From NCBI GenBank assembly GCA_900770875.1, contig CAAGLV010000208.1, positions 1 through 41,606 of the forward strand: a DNA stretch of 41,606 nucleotides, given 5' to 3'. Made by a program: the position numbers and the translations under genes. Below are positions 26,460 through 34,897 of the stretch, piece after piece; position 1 is the first letter of the stretch; each line of letters opens with the position of its first letter. A model generated the notes under the pieces. It was given only the letters and a program-made list of their open reading frames with translations. It did not search any database and was not told where the DNA came from. Origin of the DNA: Flavobacteriales bacterium. GTDB taxonomy: Bacteria; Bacteroidota; Bacteroidia; Flavobacteriales; Weeksellaceae.

Positions 26460-26467
26460 CAAAATTA
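26460..26467 (-). promoter_or_regulatory. -7 box for mlaE-mlaF (predicts a near-leaderless mRNA)
   Basis: TAATTTTG on the minus strand, an exact TAnnTTTG match. The predicted start is near 26456, 2 bases before the mlaE ATG (26454). No well-spaced TTG is visible. Confidence 0.55.
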
Positions 26468-26507
26468 AGATTTTTATTCAAATTGCTTTTTATTTATCTT
26501 GCACAAT

Positions 26508-27098
26508 GTGAAATTTGATCAATTACAATCATATATCCCTAAAAATGGCCTATTTTTTATTGAAAAATGGATAAAAAGTTATGCTTTAACTTTAAAAATA
26601 ACAAAGAATAGGCAGACAAAGTTAGGTGATTATAGAAAAATACGAGCGAATATGCGTCATCAGATTACGATAAATGGCGATTTAAATCGAGAGGCTTTTT
26701 TCTTTGTATTTACGCACGAAATTGCTCATATGATGGTGTATGATACTTATGCATTTGGCGATGTAATGCCGCATGGAGTAGAGTGGAAAACGATTTTTGG
26801 TAATTTATTAAAAGAATCTGTTGCTGTTTATCCTAATCATTTGCAAGGATATATTTTAAAGCATGCGCAATCGCCTAAAGCATCGGTTGGTGCTGATATT
26901 AATATTGCTAAATTTTTGATTAACGACGCAAAATTAAATCAGTATTATTTAGATGAAATTGCAAATGGAGAACAATTTGTACTGAATAAAAAAATCTATA
27001 AAAAGGGAGAGAAGATTAAATTAAGGTACATTTGTTGTGAGATAAAAACCCAAAAAAAATATTTAATCAATGCATCTGCATTAGTTGAAAAACTATAA
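26508..27098 (+). CDS. SprT-like zinc metalloprotease-domain protein
   Basis: 196 residues from GTG (MKFDQLQSYIP). It contains the zincin motif HEIAHMM followed by a glutamate-type third ligand region, and 'MRHQITINGDLNREAFFFVF' upstream, as in SprT/Spartan-like proteins. The exact role in bacteria is unknown. No ATG lies before residue 49, which is inside the domain, so the start must be GTG at 26508 or TTG at 26499. A poor -7-like TATCTTG just upstream favours the GTG. It is divergent from mlaE and 2 bases before manC. Despite the name it is unrelated to the gliding Spr proteins. Confidence 0.87.
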   Translation: MKFDQLQSYIPKNGLFFIEKWIKSYALTLKITKNRQTKLGDYRKIRANMRHQITINGDLNREAFFFVFTHEIAHMMVYDTYAFGDVMPHGVEWKTIFGNLLKESVAVYPNHLQGYILKHAQSPKASVGADINIAKFLINDAKLNQYYLDEIANGEQFVLNKKIYKKGEKIKLRYICCEIKTQKKYLINASALVEKL

Positions 27099-27100
27099 CC

Positions 27101-28168
27101 ATGAACCCAAAAAATAACTATGCTGTAATTTTAGCCAGTGGAACCGGTGTAAGATTGTGGCCGATTAGTACAACTAAAAAACCTAAACAATTTTTGGATT
27201 TACTAGGAATCGGAAAAACATTTATTCAGTTAACTTACGATCGATTAAAAAAAGTTGTTCCAACCGAAAATATCTTTATTCTAACAACACAAGATTATGT
27301 TGATTTGGTAAAAGAACAAATTACCGAAATTACCGATGATAATTTAATTATAGAACCACGTATCATGAAAACGGCTGCATGCAATTTATTAGCAGCTAAA
27401 TTAATTGATCAAAAAAATAAAGACGCAAAAATTATCATTTCGCCTTCGACGCATTTAATTTATGATGCGCAAGATTTTGTAGAAAACGTGCATGCTGCCT
27501 TCGATTTTGCAAACGATAATAATTTAGTAATTTTAGGTGCAACACCCAACAGGCCCGATTCTAATTTAAGTTATGTACAATTTATAGCATCTGATGATAA
27601 AATTAAAAAAATTAAAACTTTTGTAGATAAACCCAATGCCGAGTTTGCAGAAACATTTATAACAAGTGGCGATTTTTTATGGAATACAGGTGTTTTAATT
27701 TATTCGGCAAAATCGATTATTAGTGCTTTCGAAAAATTTGCACCTTCGATTAGCGAAGGATTAGATTTGTACTTTAATCAGCCCAATCAAAATTTTGAGA
27801 CGCTTAAGCCAATTTACAATTCGTTAGATGTAATGTCTATTAATAATGCTATTTTAGATAAGGCTCAAAACGTGTATGTAATACCAACCAATATGGGATG
27901 GAATGATTTTGGGACTTGGGATGCTATCGATTATTTTTATCAAAGTAAACCAAGTAAAACGAATTTAAATCGAGCTATAAAACGCATTAATACCGAAAAT
28001 ACTTTTATTTATACCAATCAAAATAAAGGAATTATTGTAGATGGTTTAAAAGATTATATTGTAATAAATTCGGAAAATGGATTGTTAATTTGTCCAAAAG
28101 AAAATATCAACGAAATTAAAACCTACGTAAGCGATTTAAAGCTAAATAAAGGCGAAAAATATTGTTAA
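27101..28168 (+). CDS. manC: mannose-1-phosphate guanylyltransferase
   Basis: 355 residues, a single nucleotidyltransferase domain without the C-terminal isomerase of bifunctional ManC. Motifs are 'VRLWPISTTKKPKQFLD' near the N-terminus, 'LILTTQDY'-type strand contexts, 'FVDKPN' and 'GDFLWNTGVLIYSAKSII', and 'WNDFGTWDAI'. It makes GDP-mannose from mannose-1-phosphate and GTP for surface polysaccharide or fucose pathways. The first glycine of the usual AGGxGxR loop is serine here (ASGTGVR). It is co-transcribed with the SprT-like gene and ends in a two-way terminator. Confidence 0.93.
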   Translation: MNPKNNYAVILASGTGVRLWPISTTKKPKQFLDLLGIGKTFIQLTYDRLKKVVPTENIFILTTQDYVDLVKEQITEITDDNLIIEPRIMKTAACNLLAAKLIDQKNKDAKIIISPSTHLIYDAQDFVENVHAAFDFANDNNLVILGATPNRPDSNLSYVQFIASDDKIKKIKTFVDKPNAEFAETFITSGDFLWNTGVLIYSAKSIISAFEKFAPSISEGLDLYFNQPNQNFETLKPIYNSLDVMSINNAILDKAQNVYVIPTNMGWNDFGTWDAIDYFYQSKPSKTNLNRAIKRINTENTFIYTNQNKGIIVDGLKDYIVINSENGLLICPKENINEIKTYVSDLKLNKGEKYC

Positions 28169-28206
28169 TAAAAAAAGGTGATTGATATCAATCACCTTTT
28201 TTTATT
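28167..28206. terminator. Bidirectional terminator: 40-base perfect palindrome
   Basis: Bases 28167-28186 are exactly complementary to 28187-28206 (core GGTGATTGATATCAATCACC with A/T tracts). It lies between convergent manC and the coiled-coil gene, and both stop codons touch its arms. Confidence 0.92.
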
Positions 28207-29171
28207 TATTTTAATGTAAGTATTTTTTGTGCAATTTTAAATCCGTTGTTATAAATATCAATTTTATAATCACCTTTTTTAAAATCATAACCTTTCCAAT
28301 CAAACGAAATAGGATTATTTTTTGTAGGATCGTATTTAAAGGTTATTTTATCCGAATATTCGGTTGTTTTACCATTACGTAAATTAATCATTCCGTTGTT
28401 AACAGCTTCAAATTTACCTAACGATCCGTCGGGTAAATAAACGGCGATAAATAATTCTTTATTTTCTGCTATCGAGTTTTGATTTGGATCTACATCAAAC
28501 GTAATTCTTAATTTATCTATTCGTCTTGCTCTTTCGGTTTCTACTTCTTTCCCCGAATTTTTTACATTAACACCTGTTAATTTATAATTAGAGATAGACA
28601 AAGTGGCATTAACTTCGGCCTTTTCGATTTCGTGTATCTTTTTTTCTTGTTTTAGATTATTGTTAATCGAAATGTTAATATCTTTTATCGATTCGTTTTC
28701 GGTTAACAATTTACTATTATGGTTTTTTAATTTCGAGTTTTGTATTTGTAAAACTTCAATCTCTTTTTTATACTCGCCCAAATCGGTTTTTAAAGATGCA
28801 ATGATACGTTTTGCTGTAGTTAAATCGGCGCGCGTAATTTTTTCTTGATTTAAGATGTTTTGTATTTGTTTTTGTTTCTCGAAAATAATTAAATCTTTTT
28901 CTTCTAATTTAGTATCTTTTATCTTAACTAAAGATTTAGATAAATCGTAATCAGATCGTGTTAATCGAAGTTCTTGTTTTAAAATTTCTCTAGATCGCTC
29001 TAACTCATCAATTGTATTTTCTCCAACACCAATTTCGTTTTTATGTTGATATTTTTCGTAAAAAATATAACCAACTGTACCTAATAATGCAATACTCAGT
29101 AATAGGATAATTATATTTTTAGAAAAAACAGGTTGATTGTCATCTAGTTTTATATACTCTTTACTTTTCAT
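28206..29171 (-). CDS. Unknown membrane-anchored coiled-coil protein
   Basis: 321 residues. A short cytoplasmic N-terminus (1-18), one membrane helix (about 19-38, NIIILLLSIALLGTVGYIF), then a long charged heptad region (about 52-190) predicted as coiled coil. The last 110 residues form a beta-rich domain ('RIDKLRITFDVDPNQ', 'LFIAVYLPDGSLGKFE', 'FDWKGYDFKKGDYKIDIYNN'). I cannot name a family with certainty. Similar proteins occur in flavobacteria, often labelled only as hypothetical or chromosome-segregation-like because of the coiled coil. It stands alone; the 253 bases to bshC hold promoters and AT-rich sequence. Confidence 0.8.
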   Translation of the reverse strand: MKSKEYIKLDDNQPVFSKNIIILLLSIALLGTVGYIFYEKYQHKNEIGVGENTIDELERSREILKQELRLTRSDYDLSKSLVKIKDTKLEEKDLIIFEKQKQIQNILNQEKITRADLTTAKRIIASLKTDLGEYKKEIEVLQIQNSKLKNHNSKLLTENESIKDINISINNNLKQEKKIHEIEKAEVNATLSISNYKLTGVNVKNSGKEVETERARRIDKLRITFDVDPNQNSIAENKELFIAVYLPDGSLGKFEAVNNGMINLRNGKTTEYSDKITFKYDPTKNNPISFDWKGYDFKKGDYKIDIYNNGFKIAQKILTLK

Positions 29172-29380
29172 TCCTCTATTACAATTCTGTTGTAATTATC
29201 AAAAATTAATCCACTATATGTAAAAGTTTTATTAACTATAATAATCAATAATATTTAATAGTATAAAGTTAGTAAAAAAAAAGACAACATCAAAAGTCTA
29301 AAAATTAGATTATTATTTATTAATTATAACTAAAAATAGAGAAATATCATAGGATAAGATGTAATGAGCTAGAGAGTTAA

Positions 29381-29388
29381 TATCTTTG
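29381..29388 (+). promoter_or_regulatory. -7 box for bshC
   Basis: TATCTTTG, an exact TAnnTTTG match. The predicted start is near 29392, with a leader of about 33 bases to the ATG at 29425. The longer TTG start at 29386 would lie inside the promoter and is therefore rejected. Confidence 0.55.
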
Positions 29389-29424
29389 TTATATATTTAT
29401 TTTGATATTTTTAATTATAAAGAA

Positions 29425-31029
29425 ATGGAAACGAACAAAGTAAGATTAGAGGATACAAATTATTTTTCTTCTTTAATGCTAGATTATGTAAATAATAACG
29501 AGAAGTTAAAACCTTTATATAATCGGTTTCCAACAAAACAAGCGTACATCGATCAATCACTAGATAAATTAAAATCCTATAAAAATAGACAATTATTGGT
29601 TGGTGCTTTACGAAAGCAATTATTTGAATTAGATTTATCGAAAAAGCAAAAGAAAAACCTCGATTTATTAGCCCAAAATAATACGGTTACTATTACAACC
29701 GGACATCAATTAAATTTATTTACAGGTCCAATTTTCTTCTTTTATAAGATATTGCAAATTATTAAACAATGTAAAGAATTAAATAAAAATCAAACCGAAA
29801 TTAATTTTGTTCCGGTTTTTTGGATGGCAACCGAAGATCACGATTTCGAGGAGATTAATCATTTTCGTTACGAAGATTTAGTTATCCATTGGGATAAAAA
29901 ACATGGCGGTCCAGTTGGGCAATTATGCACCGAAGGATTAAAAGAAGTTTTTGCATCGTTTTTATCGATTTTACCAAATGGGAAAAAGAAAACCGAATTA
30001 AAAAAATTAATAGACGAATCTTATTTATCGAATAAAACGTTAACAGAAGCAACACGTAAACTAGTTCATTTGTTATTTAAAGATTACGGTTTATTGATGA
30101 TAGATGGCGATGATAAAATGTTAAAAGAAAGTATGATTCCTGTTTTTAAACAAGAATTAGTACAAAATACAGCGTTTAAAGAAGTAGAAAATCAGGCCAA
30201 AAAATTAACCGATTTAGGATACAATGTACAAGTAAATCCGCGCGAAATTAATTTGTTTTATATGGCAAATTCGGCTTCTCGCGAGCGAATTGTTTACGAG
30301 AATAACCGTTATTATGTATTAAATACCGAACTTGTTTTTACCGAAGAACAAATTTTAGACGAATTAAAACAATCGCCACAAAAATTTAGTCCAAACGTAA
30401 TTATGCGCCCACTTTATCAGGAATCTATTTTGCCTAATGTAGCTTACATTGGTGGTGGTGGCGAAATTGCATATTGGTTTGAGCTAAAAACAATGTTTAA
30501 AGCCTATGAGGTAGATTTTCCGTTATTGGTTTTAAGAAATTCGATGCTAATCCGAACTAAAAAGCAGCATCAAAAACAACAAAAATTAAATTTATCGGAT
30601 AAAGATTTATTTACTTCGAGCCGATTGATTATAAAAAATGATGTTTTAGCCCATTCGGATTTAATTGAAAAATTACCTTCGTTAAACGAAAAATTACAAG
30701 CCATTTTTACCGAATTAGAGCAATTGGCAACCCAAACCGATTCGTCTTTTTTAGATATGGTAAATGCGCAAAAAACAAAACAATTAAAAGGTTTTGCAAA
30801 ATTAGAGCATCGCTTAGTTAATGCAGAAATTAAAAAGAATGCCGATTTACAAACCCGAATAGAACAGCTTTTAAAAGAACTTTCGCAGCATAAAGGTTTA
30901 CAAGAACGTGTTAAAAACTTTTCGGATTTTGAGTATGTCGATCTTGATGCATTTATCGAATCGATTTATAAAAATATTCAACCATTCGAATTTAACTTTA
31001 TCTTAAATACAATTGCCGAAGATATTTAA
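29425..31029 (+). CDS. bshC: bacillithiol biosynthesis cysteine-adding enzyme BshC
   Basis: 534 residues, the usual length. It has the conserved 'TITTGHQLNLFTGPIFFFYK' near residue 85 and 'PVFWMATEDHDFEEINHF' near 130, then 'MRPLYQESILPNVAYIGGGG' and a C-terminal coiled coil. BshC adds cysteine to glucosaminyl-malate in the last step of bacillithiol synthesis; many Bacteroidota use this thiol instead of glutathione. bshA and bshB are not in the window. The chosen ATG follows a clear -7 box by a short leader. Confidence 0.95.
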   Translation: METNKVRLEDTNYFSSLMLDYVNNNEKLKPLYNRFPTKQAYIDQSLDKLKSYKNRQLLVGALRKQLFELDLSKKQKKNLDLLAQNNTVTITTGHQLNLFTGPIFFFYKILQIIKQCKELNKNQTEINFVPVFWMATEDHDFEEINHFRYEDLVIHWDKKHGGPVGQLCTEGLKEVFASFLSILPNGKKKTELKKLIDESYLSNKTLTEATRKLVHLLFKDYGLLMIDGDDKMLKESMIPVFKQELVQNTAFKEVENQAKKLTDLGYNVQVNPREINLFYMANSASRERIVYENNRYYVLNTELVFTEEQILDELKQSPQKFSPNVIMRPLYQESILPNVAYIGGGGEIAYWFELKTMFKAYEVDFPLLVLRNSMLIRTKKQHQKQQKLNLSDKDLFTSSRLIIKNDVLAHSDLIEKLPSLNEKLQAIFTELEQLATQTDSSFLDMVNAQKTKQLKGFAKLEHRLVNAEIKKNADLQTRIEQLLKELSQHKGLQERVKNFSDFEYVDLDAFIESIYKNIQPFEFNFILNTIAEDI

Positions 31030-31068
31030 CTAAAGTTATTTGTATATTTATAGCCAAATTCATACTTC

Positions 31069-32919
31069 ATGAAAAAAATAGTCTCATTATTACTTTTTGT
31101 AGGTTCAACAGTATTATTTGCCCAACAAAAAACACATCAAGTTGTTGCAAAAGAAACTGTTTATGGTATAGCTAAAAAGTATGGTGTTACACAAGATGCA
31201 TTGTATAAAGCCAATCCAACAATCGAAAAAAATGGATTGCAAATTGGCGATGTAATTAATATTCCTTTAGAGAAAGAAGAAGTAATTACACAAACTGTAA
31301 CTACAACTACAGAAGACGATGCATTTATTTATTATACAATACAACCAAAAGATAATTTATATCAATTATCAAAAAAATATAATGTTTCGGAAGCTACATT
31401 AAAATCGTTAAATCAAAAACAAGTAGAAGCAGGTTTAAAGATTGGTGATATTTTAATTATTCCGAAAAAAGAAAATTCTACAACAACAATTAAAACAACA
31501 AAAGTTGTTGTGCCAGAAGGAAATTATTTAGTAACAAAAGGCGAAACTTTATACAGTTTAGCTAAAAAACTAAATGTTTCGGTAGACGATTTATATGCCG
31601 AAAATCCACTTTTACAAACCGACGGATTAAAGGAAGGGCAAATTTTAATTGTGCCTAAAAAAGCAGGAAGATCGAGCATCGAAAATAATACCATTAATTA
31701 TGTAGTACAATCGGGCGATTCGGCTTACGATATCATTAATCGTTACAACACAACTTTAGACGAGTTATTGGCACTAAATCCTAATGCAATCGACGGATTA
31801 AAAGCTGGTATGATTTTAAAACTTCCGTTGCAAAAAAATGCAAAAATTGTAAAATATGCCGAAGCTGGTAAAGTAAAACGAGCAACCGATAATCAAATTA
31901 ATATTGTATTGTTATTGCCTTTTAATACAGAAAATCCAACTGCATTAAAAAACAACCAAGCAATGCAATTTTTTACAGGTGCAAAAGTAGCTTTAACACG
32001 ATTAGCTAAAACAGGTAAAAATATAAATGTAAAAGTTTTAGATACCAAAAACGATACAGATATACAAGGTGTTTTAGCAGCAACCGATTTATCGAAAGTA
32101 GATGCCGTTATTGGTCCGTTAAAAGCCGGAGGAGTTATAGAAGTTGCCGAATTTTTAAAAGGATCGGGAATAGGAATTGTTTCTCCACTTGCTAATGCCG
32201 AAGATTTAAATAATTACGAAAACTTGTTAATTGCTAATCCAAGAGAAGAAGTGTTAGCCGACCAAATTATAAACGAGGTAAAAGGAAATTACCAAGGCGA
32301 GCAAATCTACTTATTAACAGATAACGAGCATACAGATTTAGCAAAATACACTAAAAAAGAATTAGAAAAACAATTAACAGCAAATGTTGTAATTGTTAAC
32401 GAAGCCAATAAAATAATTCAGCCAAACGATAAAGTTGGTACAGTAGATTATTTTACGCCAATTACGGCAATTATGGTAGGCGATAACGAGGCATTATCAA
32501 ATCAGTTCTTAAATCGATTAAAAACATTCAATAAAGATTACATTAAAGCATACGGAATTAAATCTACAAGTGTATATGATATTTACGATGCCGAAAATGC
32601 TAGCAATATTGATGCCTTTAGAGAATTTGGATTTGTATATAGCACAAGCCATATAATGAATACGAGAGAAGACGAAACAATAAGCATTTTAAACGATTTT
32701 AGAAGCGTTTATTGTAATCTTCCGACACGATTAGAACAATTAGGATACGATACAGTTTATGACATTGTAGATCGAATGAATTCGAGGGGAGATTTCTTAA
32801 ATAATGTTGAGCCAGAAAACACAAGATTAGCAACAAAATTTGCCTACAAAAAAGTCGATAAATCAAAAGCTTATGCCAACGATTCGGCCCGATTAATCCG
32901 ATTTCCAAAGAAGTCATAA
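31069..32919 (+). CDS. LysM-repeat protein with a periplasmic-binding-protein type 1 fold
   Basis: 616 residues. A signal peptide (1-19, ending LFAQ) is followed by four LysM peptidoglycan-binding repeats at about 23-66, 88-133, 151-196 and 209-255. Examples are 'ETVYGIAKKYGVTQDALYKA' and 'GETLYSLAKKLNVSVDDLY'. A C-terminal domain (about 275-616) resembles amino-acid ABC substrate-binding or receptor-like folds ('INIVLLLPFNTENP', 'DAVIGPLKAGGVIEVAEFL', 'GIGIVSPLANAEDLNNYENL'). It should sit on the cell wall and bind a ligand or act in wall maintenance; no transporter lies nearby. It begins 39 bases after bshC and ends at a terminator. Confidence 0.88.
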   Translation: MKKIVSLLLFVGSTVLFAQQKTHQVVAKETVYGIAKKYGVTQDALYKANPTIEKNGLQIGDVINIPLEKEEVITQTVTTTTEDDAFIYYTIQPKDNLYQLSKKYNVSEATLKSLNQKQVEAGLKIGDILIIPKKENSTTTIKTTKVVVPEGNYLVTKGETLYSLAKKLNVSVDDLYAENPLLQTDGLKEGQILIVPKKAGRSSIENNTINYVVQSGDSAYDIINRYNTTLDELLALNPNAIDGLKAGMILKLPLQKNAKIVKYAEAGKVKRATDNQINIVLLLPFNTENPTALKNNQAMQFFTGAKVALTRLAKTGKNINVKVLDTKNDTDIQGVLAATDLSKVDAVIGPLKAGGVIEVAEFLKGSGIGIVSPLANAEDLNNYENLLIANPREEVLADQIINEVKGNYQGEQIYLLTDNEHTDLAKYTKKELEKQLTANVVIVNEANKIIQPNDKVGTVDYFTPITAIMVGDNEALSNQFLNRLKTFNKDYIKAYGIKSTSVYDIYDAENASNIDAFREFGFVYSTSHIMNTREDETISILNDFRSVYCNLPTRLEQLGYDTVYDIVDRMNSRGDFLNNVEPENTRLATKFAYKKVDKSKAYANDSARLIRFPKKS

Positions 32920-32935
32920 ATGTTAAAAATAATAG

Positions 32936-32963
32936 AGCGAAATGAATATATTTCGCTTTTTTT
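32936..32963 (+). terminator. Terminator after the LysM protein gene
   Basis: An 8-bp stem (AGCGAAAT, 32936-32943, with 32950-32957), a 6-base loop, then a T-run. Confidence 0.82.
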
Positions 32964-32975
32964 ATTGATTATCAT

Positions 32976-32983
32976 TACCTTTG
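32976..32983 (+). promoter_or_regulatory. -7 box for the symporter (predicts a leaderless mRNA)
   Basis: TACCTTTG, an exact TAnnTTTG match ending 3 bases before the ATG at 32987. A box centred at -7 would start transcription on the A of that ATG. Its -33 position falls in the preceding terminator. Confidence 0.6.
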
Positions 32984-32986
32984 TTT

Positions 32987-34156
32987 ATGAACAAACTGAA
33001 AAATAATTTATTGCTACAAGTTATTATCGCAATTGTATTAGGTATTGTGGTAGGTAATTTTATTCCGGAAGTTGTTGGTCGTATTTTTATTACATTCAAC
33101 GACTTATTTAGCGAATTGTTAAACTTTTTAATTCCCTTAATCATTGTTGGATTAATTGTTCCTTCAATAGGAAAACTTGGTCAAACCGCAGGAAAATTAT
33201 TATTATCAACCGTTCTATTAGCATACGGATCTACCATTTTTTCAGGATTATTAGGATATGCTTCTTCGATGTCAATTTTTCCAATTTTATTAGAAAATCA
33301 AACAGGACAAATTAGCTTAGCAGAAAATGCAAAAGAGTTAAAACCATTTTTTACAATAGAGTTTGCTCCATTTTTTGATGTTATGCCAGCATTGGTATTT
33401 TCGTTCTTATTCGGAATTGGATTATCAAAATTAAAAGATTCTGTTTTTCAGAAATTTTCTGAAGATTTCGAAGCTATTATTACATTCTTAATTCAATCAG
33501 TCATCATACCATTATTACCATTATTTATTTTTGGTATTTTTATGAATATGACTTATTCTGGACAAGTAATGGTAATTTTAAACGTATTCTTAAAAATTAT
33601 TGGTGTAATCTTCTTCTTCCACGTTTTATTGTTATTAATACAATTTACAATTGCTGGTATTGTTGCGAAGAAAAGCCCAATTTTTATTTTAAAAAATATG
33701 TTACCAGCTTATTTTACAGCATTAGGTACACAGTCTTCTGCAGCTACAATTCCAGTAACTTTAGCGCAAGTTAAAAAGATTGGAGTAGACGAAGATATCG
33801 CCAATTTTTCGGTGCCATTATGTGCAACAATCCATTTATCAGGATCGATGATTAAAATTGTAATGTGTTGTATCGCTTTAATGTTAATCCAAGGAATGCC
33901 AATCGATTTTATTCAGTTTTTTGGATTTATGTTAATGTTAGGTGTGGCAATGGTTGCAGCGCCTGGTGTGCCTGGTGGAGCAATTATGGCTGCAATTGGT
34001 ATCATTGGATCGATGTTAGGTTTTAGCCCAGAAAACCAAGCATTAATGATTGCTTTATATATTGCAATGGATAGTTTTGGTACAGCCGGAAATGTAACAG
34101 GAGACGGAGCTATATCTGTAATATTAGATCGTTTCTTCGGTAAAAAAGTAGCTTAA
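32987..34156 (+). CDS. dicarboxylate/amino acid:cation symporter (DAACS family)
   Basis: 389 residues with eight or so membrane helices and the two re-entrant loops of the GltP/DctA family. Key motifs are a serine-rich 'GTQSSAATIPVTLAQVKKIG' near residue 246, 'SVPLCATIHLSGSMIKI', and 'MDSFGTAGNVTGDGAI' near the C-terminus. It couples uptake of glutamate, aspartate or C4-dicarboxylates to Na+ or H+; the exact substrate cannot be read from the sequence. A TTG at 32981 would add two residues but lies inside the promoter box. Confidence 0.93.
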   Translation: MNKLKNNLLLQVIIAIVLGIVVGNFIPEVVGRIFITFNDLFSELLNFLIPLIIVGLIVPSIGKLGQTAGKLLLSTVLLAYGSTIFSGLLGYASSMSIFPILLENQTGQISLAENAKELKPFFTIEFAPFFDVMPALVFSFLFGIGLSKLKDSVFQKFSEDFEAIITFLIQSVIIPLLPLFIFGIFMNMTYSGQVMVILNVFLKIIGVIFFFHVLLLLIQFTIAGIVAKKSPIFILKNMLPAYFTALGTQSSAATIPVTLAQVKKIGVDEDIANFSVPLCATIHLSGSMIKIVMCCIALMLIQGMPIDFIQFFGFMLMLGVAMVAAPGVPGGAIMAAIGIIGSMLGFSPENQALMIALYIAMDSFGTAGNVTGDGAISVILDRFFGKKVA

Positions 34157-34177
34157 TTAATTAATAAAAAAATATAT

Positions 34178-34218
34178 CAACAAAAAAAGGATGCATACTA
34201 TGCATCCTTTTTTTGTTG
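34178..34218. terminator. Bidirectional terminator between the symporter and the acidic protein gene
   Basis: Perfect 20-bp arms (34178-34197 with 34199-34218, core AAGGATGCATA) around a single central base, with A7 and T7 tracts. Confidence 0.92.
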
Positions 34219-34230
34219 TATTAAATTGGA

Positions 34231-34731
34231 TTAATCAAAATCTTCTTCGTCAAATTCAAATTCTTCGAAAGTACAATTTACTTCAAATTTGATATTTTCA
34301 TCAGTTTCTTCGGTATAATCTTGCACACTTCCTTTCCAATTTAAAGATAAGATTCCTTTTTCGTTAATCGAAAAGTTTAAAACGTTATCAACAATTTCAA
34401 AATCTTCTTCAGAAACATTTAGCGAAGTATAATAAACTTCTTGTAATTCGCCATCTTCGTCTTCTTCTTCAGCAAATCCAAACGGAATCGAAATTGTTTT
34501 TCCGTTTAATTCTTCGGCAGAAGCAACATCTAGCGGAAAATCGTCAATAAATAAAGAGAGTTGAGGATATTCGTTTTGTAAAGAATCATCTTCAACATGA
34601 TCTAATTCGTCTGTCGAATGTATTTCCACTAACAAAACTTGTTTATCACCTTGATAAACTACCTTACAAAGGCTTTTTTCGATGTTATAATTAAATGTTT
34701 CTTCTGGATGGAAGAATTTAATTGTCTTCAT
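34231..34731 (-). CDS. Unknown strongly acidic cytoplasmic protein
   Basis: 166 residues that I do not recognise, without a signal peptide or membrane helix. It is rich in Asp and Glu throughout, with an acidic tail (EFEFDEEDFD) and acidic internal segments (FAEEEDEDGELQEV). Predicted content is mainly beta strand (for example KVVYQGDKQVLLVEIH, NIKFEVNCTFEEFEF). It is monocistronic, flanked by two terminators and far enough from the YceI gene to have its own promoter, although no exact TAnnTTTG box is visible. The charge pattern resembles small cytosolic flavobacterial proteins of unknown function. Confidence 0.75.
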   Translation of the reverse strand: MKTIKFFHPEETFNYNIEKSLCKVVYQGDKQVLLVEIHSTDELDHVEDDSLQNEYPQLSLFIDDFPLDVASAEELNGKTISIPFGFAEEEDEDGELQEVYYTSLNVSEEDFEIVDNVLNFSINEKGILSLNWKGSVQDYTEETDENIKFEVNCTFEEFEFDEEDFD

Positions 34732-34848
34732 TGTATGATTAAAATAAATTGTATTCTAGCACGAATATAATTTATTCGAATTTAATTTCATAAAAAAATA
34801 AGATGAAATTGAGAAATATTTTAAATTGTTAAAAATCAATACAAAATA

Positions 34849-34877
34849 AAAAAGAGTTCTTATAAAGAACTCTTTTT
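34849..34877 (-). terminator. Terminator after the YceI gene
   Basis: A perfect 13-bp stem (AAAAAGAGTTCTT, 34849-34861, with 34865-34877) and a 3-base loop. It is oriented to end the minus-strand YceI transcript. Confidence 0.88.
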
Positions 34878-34897
34878 ATATGTTTAATGTTTTTGAT

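Noticed and set aside
29386..29424. TTG start for bshC 13 codons upstream
   Set aside because: It lies in the predicted -7 promoter box (29381-29388), so it would not be transcribed.
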